Positions 59,384 through 64,000 of a stretch of DNA of 64,000 bases are shown here, one piece after another. This DNA comes from Pedococcus sp. 5OH_020. Lineage in GTDB: Bacteria; Actinomycetota; Actinomycetes; Actinomycetales; Dermatophilaceae. Location: positions 248,001 to 312,000 of the forward strand of contig NZ_JAPYZV010000004.1 of assembly GCF_027812955.1 (NCBI RefSeq), given 5' to 3'. A model generated the notes under the pieces. The model was not told the origin of the DNA, searched no databases, and saw only the letters and a program-made list of their open reading frames with translations. A program made the translations under genes and the position numbers. Numbering within the stretch: position 1 is the stretch's first letter; every line of letters starts with the position of its first letter.

Positions 59384-59994
59384 CCTCGGGTGACCGCACC
59401 GTCTCGCTGAGCCGCTCGACCTCGGAGTCGAGCGTCGAGCTGGAGCTCGACCTCGACGGCACGGGAGCGTCGGACATCCGAACGGGCGTGCGGTTCTACG
59501 ACCACATGCTCGCCTCGCTCGCCAAGCACTCCCTCTTCGACCTCAAGGTCAAGGCCACCGGCGACGTCGACGTGGACGCGCACCACACGGTCGAGGACGT
59601 GGCCATCGTCCTGGGAGACGCGCTGCGCGAGGCTCTCGGCGACAAGAGCGGCATCTCGCGGTTCGGCGACGCCACCGTGCCCCTGGACGAGGCTCTGGTG
59701 CAGGCCGTGGTCGATGTCGCGGGGCGGCCGTACGTCGTCCACACCGGGGAGCCCGAGGGCCAGCAGTACGTCGTCATCGGCGGCAGCTACGTCGGGTCCC
59801 TGACGCGCCACGTCTGGGAGTCCTTCGCGGGCCGGGCGGGCATTGCGCTCCATGTGCGGGTCCTGTCCGGCCGGGACCCGCACCACATCGTCGAGGCGCA
59901 GTTCAAGGCGGTCGCGCGCGCCCTCCGGGCCGCGGTGGCGCGCGACTCCCGCGTCACGGGCGTCCCGAGCGCGAAGGGCAGCCTCTCCACGTGA
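59380..59994 (+). CDS. hisB: Imidazoleglycerol-phosphate dehydratase
   Basis: The GTG at 59380 overlaps the hisC stop as GTGA. The 204-residue protein is a monofunctional His[13 protein letters not shown] and [20 protein letters not shown] with metal His/Glu, then the mirrored [18 protein letters not shown] near the end. The H-H-x-V-E-D and H-H-x-x-E-A motifs are both intact. It dehydrates imidazoleglycerol-phosphate. Confidence 0.95.
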   Translation: MTSGDRTVSLSRSTSESSVELELDLDGTGASDIRTGVRFYDHMLASLAKHSLFDLKVKATGDVDVDAHHTVEDVAIVLGDALREALGDKSGISRFGDATVPLDEALVQAVVDVAGRPYVVHTGEPEGQQYVVIGGSYVGSLTRHVWESFAGRAGIALHVRVLSGRDPHHIVEAQFKAVARALRAAVARDSRVTGVPSAKGSLST

Positions 59995-60623
59995 GCGTCC
60001 CGTGGCAGTCCGCGGGCGAGTCACGCGGGCTGCTCCTGGTGCATGGTGAGCCCCGGCGCGTGTCGAGCTGGGTCCGTGGCGGGCTGGTGGCCTGCGACGT
60101 GGTCGAGCGCGGACCGTGGACGGTGCTGCTCCCGGCCGAGCCCTTCTCCCGTGCCGCGCCGCCGTACGACGACGCCCTCGGCGTCCTCGTGTCGCGGCCG
60201 GTGCCTCGGCGGCTGCGTCCTGCGCTGGGGTTCCTGGTGGTGGACGACCGCGCCCTCGTCACCGTGCAGCCCGGTGGCTGGGCCGTGCGTCGACGCTGGG
60301 TGGCCTGGGAGCCCGGGACCGGGGTGGTGCGCGTCCCAGGCTGGGACCTGGCGTCCCCGCGGGCCCTGGCCACGGCGGCCGCGGGCGCCGGCGCTCCGGG
60401 TCTGGCCGCGGCGGTCGCCGCGGTGCTCGCAGACCGCACCGGCGACGCCCAGTGGATGATGGACCGGCTGCTGGGGGCGTTGCGGCTGCCCGGCGCAGGG
60501 CTGCTCAGCCACGGGGAGGAGATCCTCGGCACGGTCGTGCGGCCCAGTGCCCGGGCGGTGGCGAGGTTCGACGCACGCATGACTGACCAGGCGCGGCATC
60601 GCGCGGAGCTGGAGGAGGGCTGA
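59991..60623 (+). CDS. Conserved hypothetical protein between hisB and hisH
   Basis: The GTG at 59991 overlaps hisB and the stop overlaps the hisH ATG, so it is part of the his operon. The 210-residue protein is soluble, has no Cys, and holds [20 protein letters not shown], a [15 protein letters not shown] stretch and a late [17 protein letters not shown]. Such a gene between hisB and hisH is a feature of some actinobacteria. It resembles no enzyme that I recognise; it may be a DUF-type assembly or regulatory protein. Confidence 0.75.
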   Translation: MSVPWQSAGESRGLLLVHGEPRRVSSWVRGGLVACDVVERGPWTVLLPAEPFSRAAPPYDDALGVLVSRPVPRRLRPALGFLVVDDRALVTVQPGGWAVRRRWVAWEPGTGVVRVPGWDLASPRALATAAAGAGAPGLAAAVAAVLADRTGDAQWMMDRLLGALRLPGAGLLSHGEEILGTVVRPSARAVARFDARMTDQARHRAELEEG

Positions 60624-61270
60624 TGAGCAGGGCCGGCAGGGTGGTGGTGTTCGACTATGGCAGCGGCAACGTCCGCTCGGCCGTGCGTGCGCTGGAGCAC
60701 GTCGGCGCCACGGTCGAGCTGACGGGCGACCGTGCGGCCGCGCTGGCCGCGGACGGGCTCTTCGTTCCAGGCGTGGGGAACTTCCACGCCTGCATGTCGG
60801 GGCTGCGCGCGGCGGACGGTCCGCTGGTCATCGACCTCCGGCTGTCCGGCGGCCGGCCGGTACTCGGCGTGTGCGTGGGGATGCAGGTGCTCTTCGACGG
60901 CTCAGAGGAGCCGTCCGCGGACCCGCAGGAAGGGCTGGGGGAGTGGCCCGGCACCGTGTCCCGCCTGGTCGCCGACGTGGTGCCGCACATGGGCTGGTCG
61001 GAGGTCACGCCGCCGTCCGGCACCCGCCTCTTCGCCGGGCTGGAGGGGGAGCGCTTCTACTTCGTCCACTCCTACGCCGTCCAGCACTGGTCGATGCAGG
61101 CCCCCACCGGTGCGTTCGCCGCGGTGGCGCCGAAGCTCACCTGGTCCGAGCACGGCCGCCCCTTCCTCGCCGCGGTCGAGAACGGGCCGTTGTCCGCCAC
61201 GCAGTTCCACCCGGAGAAGTCCGGTGAGGCGGGCCTGGGGTTGCTCGAGAACTGGGTCAAGTCGCTGTGA
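60623..61270 (+). CDS. hisH: Imidazole glycerol phosphate synthase glutaminase subunit
   Basis: The 215-residue protein is a class I glutamine amidotransferase: [18 protein letters not shown] at the start, [11 protein letters not shown] with the catalytic Cys at residue 84, and TQFHPEKSG with the His/Glu of the triad. It provides ammonia to HisF, which is not in the window. It lies directly after the unknown his-operon gene and 46 bases before priA. Confidence 0.95.
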   Translation: MSRAGRVVVFDYGSGNVRSAVRALEHVGATVELTGDRAAALAADGLFVPGVGNFHACMSGLRAADGPLVIDLRLSGGRPVLGVCVGMQVLFDGSEEPSADPQEGLGEWPGTVSRLVADVVPHMGWSEVTPPSGTRLFAGLEGERFYFVHSYAVQHWSMQAPTGAFAAVAPKLTWSEHGRPFLAAVENGPLSATQFHPEKSGEAGLGLLENWVKSL

Positions 61271-61316
61271 CCCCATCCCGGCCGTCTGCTCGGCCCACCA
61301 CCTCGGAGGAAGCCGC

Positions 61317-62054
61317 ATGACCGACACACCCCGCCTGGAGTTGCTGCCCGCCGTCGACGTGGCGGGCGGCGAGGCGGTCCAGCTCGTCCAGGGCGTCGCC
61401 GGCACGGGGGGCAGGTTCGGCGACCCCTGGGAGGCGGCACTGGCCTGGCAGGAGGAGGGAGCCGAGTGGCTGCACCTCGTGGACCTCGATGCCGCGTTCG
61501 GCAGGGGCTCCAACCGCCAGCTCGTCGCCGACATCGTCGGACGGCTGGACATCGACGTGGAGCTCAGCGGCGGGATCCGCGATGCGGCGTCGCTGCAGGC
61601 AGCGCTCGCGACCGGGTGCCGGCGGGTGAACCTCGGCACTGCGGCGCTGGAGGACCCTGAATGGACCGCGCGGGCGATCGCCGAGCACGGCGACCGCGTG
61701 GCCGTGGGCCTGGACGTCAGGGGCACGACCCTGGCGGCTCGTGGCTGGACGCAGGAGGGGGGCGACCTGTGGGAGACCCTGGACCGCCTCGACCGCGAGG
61801 GGTGCGCCCGGTACGTCGTCACGGACGTGAACAAGGACGGGATGCTCAAGGGCCCCAACCTGGAGCTGCTCCAGGAGGTGTGTCGTCGGACCGCCCGTCC
61901 GGTCGTCGCCTCCGGCGGGGTGTCCACCCTGGAGGACGTGGCTGCTCTTCGACGTCTGGTCCCGCAGGGCGTGGAGGGGGCCATCGTCGGCTCCGCCCTC
62001 TACCGCGGGTCGTTCACGCTGCCCGACGCGCTCGACGTGGCCGGGCGCCCGTGA
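61317..62054 (+). CDS. priA: Phosphoribosyl isomerase A (HisA/PriA)
   Basis: The ATG at 61317 follows a GGAGGAAG site. The 245-residue TIM barrel has [20 protein letters not shown] with catalytic Asp, [11 protein letters not shown], and [20 protein letters not shown] with the second Asp in the actinobacterial form. The [12 protein letters not shown] region matches PriA, which does both HisA and TrpF reactions in many actinobacteria. Whether the host also has trpF cannot be seen. Confidence 0.9.
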   Translation: MTDTPRLELLPAVDVAGGEAVQLVQGVAGTGGRFGDPWEAALAWQEEGAEWLHLVDLDAAFGRGSNRQLVADIVGRLDIDVELSGGIRDAASLQAALATGCRRVNLGTAALEDPEWTARAIAEHGDRVAVGLDVRGTTLAARGWTQEGGDLWETLDRLDREGCARYVVTDVNKDGMLKGPNLELLQEVCRRTARPVVASGGVSTLEDVAALRRLVPQGVEGAIVGSALYRGSFTLPDALDVAGRP

Positions 62055-62773
62055 GCGACGCCCGGGACTCGGCAGGGCTCCCGTTCGGCGGGCGGCGGGT
62101 GACCGACACGGGGTTCGGCGCCGACACCGGCGACGCCGACCCGGCCCTGCTGACCGCGCTGGACGACCGGGCGGACGAGACGTCGCTCATGCGGGCCCTC
62201 ACGCTCGCGCGGCTGCTGGTGCCCGTGGTCGCCGAACCGGCGGAGCTCGACTCCTGCGGCGCGCTGCCGGTCGAGAAGAAGACGGACCTGGCGGTGGTCA
62301 CGCTCGTGGCCCCGGACGGCGTGCGGGCGCTGCCGGTCTTCACCTCCCTGCAAGAGCTGGCCCGGTGGGACCCGGATGCCCGGCCGGTCCCTGTCACGGC
62401 GGCGCGGGCCGCCCAGGCCGCGGTGAGCGAACGATGCGACGTCATGGTGCTGGACGTCGCCGGTGACCGGCCGCTGTCCTTGCGTCCCAGCATGGTCTGG
62501 GCGCTCGCGCAGCAGCGCGACTGGCTACCGGCTCACGAGGACCCCACGGTGGCCGCCGCGGTGGCGACCGCACTGCAGGACCAGCCCGAGGTCCTGGGCC
62601 ACGAGCTCGGCACCGGCGAGCCTGGAGCCGGCATCCTGCGGATCTCCCTGACACTGGCGCCAGGGCTCCTGGCAGACACGGTGAGGTCGGTGGCTACGAC
62701 GGTCGGCGAGCGGCTGGCGACGGACGGGGAGCTCCGAGCACGCATCGACGGGCTCGCCTTCTCCATCCGCTAA
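62051..62773 (+). CDS. SseB-like protein
   Basis: The GTG at 62051 overlaps the priA stop as GTGA. The 240-residue protein has an SseB N-terminal-like domain: [34 protein letters not shown] and [16 protein letters not shown]-terminal domain resembles the SseB_C type. The gene follows priA in many actinobacteria. Function is unknown; roles in enhancing enzyme stability have been suggested for the family. There is no membrane segment. Confidence 0.8.
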   Translation: MSDARDSAGLPFGGRRVTDTGFGADTGDADPALLTALDDRADETSLMRALTLARLLVPVVAEPAELDSCGALPVEKKTDLAVVTLVAPDGVRALPVFTSLQELARWDPDARPVPVTAARAAQAAVSERCDVMVLDVAGDRPLSLRPSMVWALAQQRDWLPAHEDPTVAAAVATALQDQPEVLGHELGTGEPGAGILRISLTLAPGLLADTVRSVATTVGERLATDGELRARIDGLAFSIR

Positions 62774-62861
62774 GCAGTTCCCCGGCCCTCTCGGCGCCTC
62801 CGGGGCCTCGGGGGTCATAACCCGGTTGGCCGCTGTCGGTGCCGCCTGGGACAGTACGGGG

Positions 62862-64000
62862 GTGAACGTCGCCCGTGCCCGCTACAGCCGCGTCCTGGCC
62901 AGCAGCCGGCTGCGGCAGGCGCTGGTCCTCGGCTTCCTCGTGCGCATCCCCATATTCGGGGGCGGCGTGGTGCTGACGCTGCACGTCGTCTCCAGCCTGC
63001 ACCGCGAGTATGCCGCCGCGGGCCTGGTCTCGGCGGCGGCGACCGTCGCGATCGCGGTGAGCGGGCCCTGGCGAGGCCGGCTCCTCGACCGCATGGGGCT
63101 GCGCCGAGTGGTCGTCCCCTCGATCGTCGTGGCCGCCGGCTGCTGGTCGGTGGCACCTTTCGTGGGCTACTGGTGGCTTCTGACGCTCGCCGCTCTGGCG
63201 GGCCTCTTCGTCATCCCGTCGTTCTCGATCATCCGTCAGGCGGTGATCGCCGCGGTGCCCGAGGACGACCGCCGCACGGCCATCTCGCTGGACTCGGTCG
63301 CCGTCGAGCTGTCGTTCATGGTGGGGCCTGCGGCAGGGGTATGGGCGGCGACCGTGTGGCCGACGCGATGGGTGCTCTTCTGGTTCGAGATGCTCGGCGT
63401 GGCTGCGGGCGTGCTGCTGTGGGTCGCCAACCCGGTCCTCCACGACGAGGCCGCGGAGCCGGTCGACGACGAGGGCGTCCCCGGGTCGGGCAGCGTGGTC
63501 GTGGCCCGGGCGTCCTGGTTCCGCCCCCGGTTCGTCGCGATCTGTCTGGGCGCCGCCGCGACGACCGTGGTGCTCGGCGGCTCCGACATTGCCATCGTGG
63601 CCGCGCTGCGAGACTTCGGGGCGCAGCCCGCCATCGGGTGGGTGCTCGCCATCTGGGGGTTCGGCTCCCTGGTCGGCGGTCTGGTCTACGGCGGACTGCG
63701 GCGCTCCGTCTCCGCATTCTGGCTGCTGGGAGCCCTCGCGCTCGTGACGGCCCCGATGGCTCTGGCGACGGGGGCCGGGTCCCTTGCCGCCCTGTCGTTC
63801 GTGGCCGGTCTGCTCTGCGCTCCCACCATCACCGCCACCGTGGACCAGGTGAGCCGCGTGGTGCCTGCGGCGGCCCGGGGGGAGGCGATGGGCTGGCACG
63901 GCTCGTTCATGACGTCGGGCATGGCCTTGGGGGCGCCGGCTGCGGGCTTCGCCATCGACCGTCAGGGCTGGGGAGCGGGGTTCACGGTGGTGGCCGGGCT
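62862..64000 (+). CDS. MFS transporter (partial, runs off right edge)
   Basis: The frame opens at GTG 62862 and stays open to the window end, about 379 codons. It starts VNVARARYSRVLASSRLRQA, then has helices such as VLGFLVRIPIFGGGVVLTL, a loop WRGRLLDRMGLRRVVVPS (MFS motif A-like G-R-L-x-D-R-x-G-x-R-R), and about ten helices visible. It belongs to the MFS; substrate unknown. The C-terminus lies outside the window. Confidence 0.8.
   Translation, partial: MNVARARYSRVLASSRLRQALVLGFLVRIPIFGGGVVLTLHVVSSLHREYAAAGLVSAAATVAIAVSGPWRGRLLDRMGLRRVVVPSIVVAAGCWSVAPFVGYWWLLTLAALAGLFVIPSFSIIRQAVIAAVPEDDRRTAISLDSVAVELSFMVGPAAGVWAATVWPTRWVLFWFEMLGVAAGVLLWVANPVLHDEAAEPVDDEGVPGSGSVVVARASWFRPRFVAICLGAAATTVVLGGSDIAIVAALRDFGAQPAIGWVLAIWGFGSLVGGLVYGGLRRSVSAFWLLGALALVTAPMALATGAGSLAALSFVAGLLCAPTITATVDQVSRVVPAAARGEAMGWHGSFMTSGMALGAPAAGFAIDRQGWGAGFTVVAG

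Overview
The window is high-GC DNA from an actinobacterium. It carries F420-dependent glucose-6-phosphate dehydrogenase, polyphosphate glucokinase, a mycothiol-type maleylpyruvate isomerase, GAF-ANTAR regulators, a PriA-like HisA and the pair glutamine synthetase plus glnE. This mix fits Micrococcales such as Intrasporangiaceae, but the family placement is inference. No rRNA, tRNA or CRISPR array was seen.

Region 1 (about 1-14.4 kb) is accessory. After a partial lipase on the minus strand, thirteen plus-strand genes (1032-14358) overlap or nearly touch and look like one biosynthetic operon. They encode an acyl-CoA-dehydrogenase-fold flavoenzyme, a fatty-acyl (thioester) reductase, a class III aminotransferase, an SRPBCC protein, a flavin reductase, an alpha/beta hydrolase with a damaged triad, an MMPL exporter, a small His-containing membrane protein, a DUF2156/MprF-type aminoacyl-tRNA transferase, a frameshifted FAD amine oxidase, a mycothiol-type isomerase, a second small membrane protein and a PHBH-fold flavin monooxygenase. 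Together these match the logic of valanimycin-type N-N bond (azoxy/hydrazine) biosynthesis: acyl thioester to aldehyde, alkylamine, N-alkylhydroxylamine, O-aminoacyl hydroxylamine, then N-N bond formation. No dedicated seryl-tRNA synthetase and no VlmB-type diiron oxidase are present. The predicted product, an exported lipid-like N-N compound, is the most interesting content of the window.

Region 2 (14.4-26.8 kb) holds a substrate-binding/VWA protein, a DivIVA-like coiled coil, a 0.7 kb non-coding stretch with strong hairpins and a possible integrase scrap, GH32-like and GH13 carbohydrate enzymes, a secreted Asp-box protein, and a four-gene operon (Gfo/Idh/MocA, GMC oxidoreductase, VOC protein, DMT-type transporter) that looks like sugar or glycoside oxidation.

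Region 3 (26.8-36.5 kb) is a signalling island: a GAF-GAF hybrid histidine kinase with two receivers, a single-domain response regulator, a receiver-adenylate cyclase and a PGM1-type ATP-grasp enzyme in one translationally coupled operon. It is followed by a Crp/Fnr regulator, a zinc-ribbon protein, two GAF-ANTAR proteins and a metallo-beta-lactamase-fold protein. Several short tandem repeats lie here.

Region 4 (36.5-64 kb) is mostly core: an ABC exporter, ppgK, map, a methyltransferase, fgd, two secreted metalloproteases, panB, nadE, a carotenoid-desaturase-like oxidoreductase, glutamine synthetase, glnE, an MFS transporter, the his operon (hisD-hisC-hisB-orf-hisH-priA), an SseB-like protein and an MFS gene cut by the right edge.
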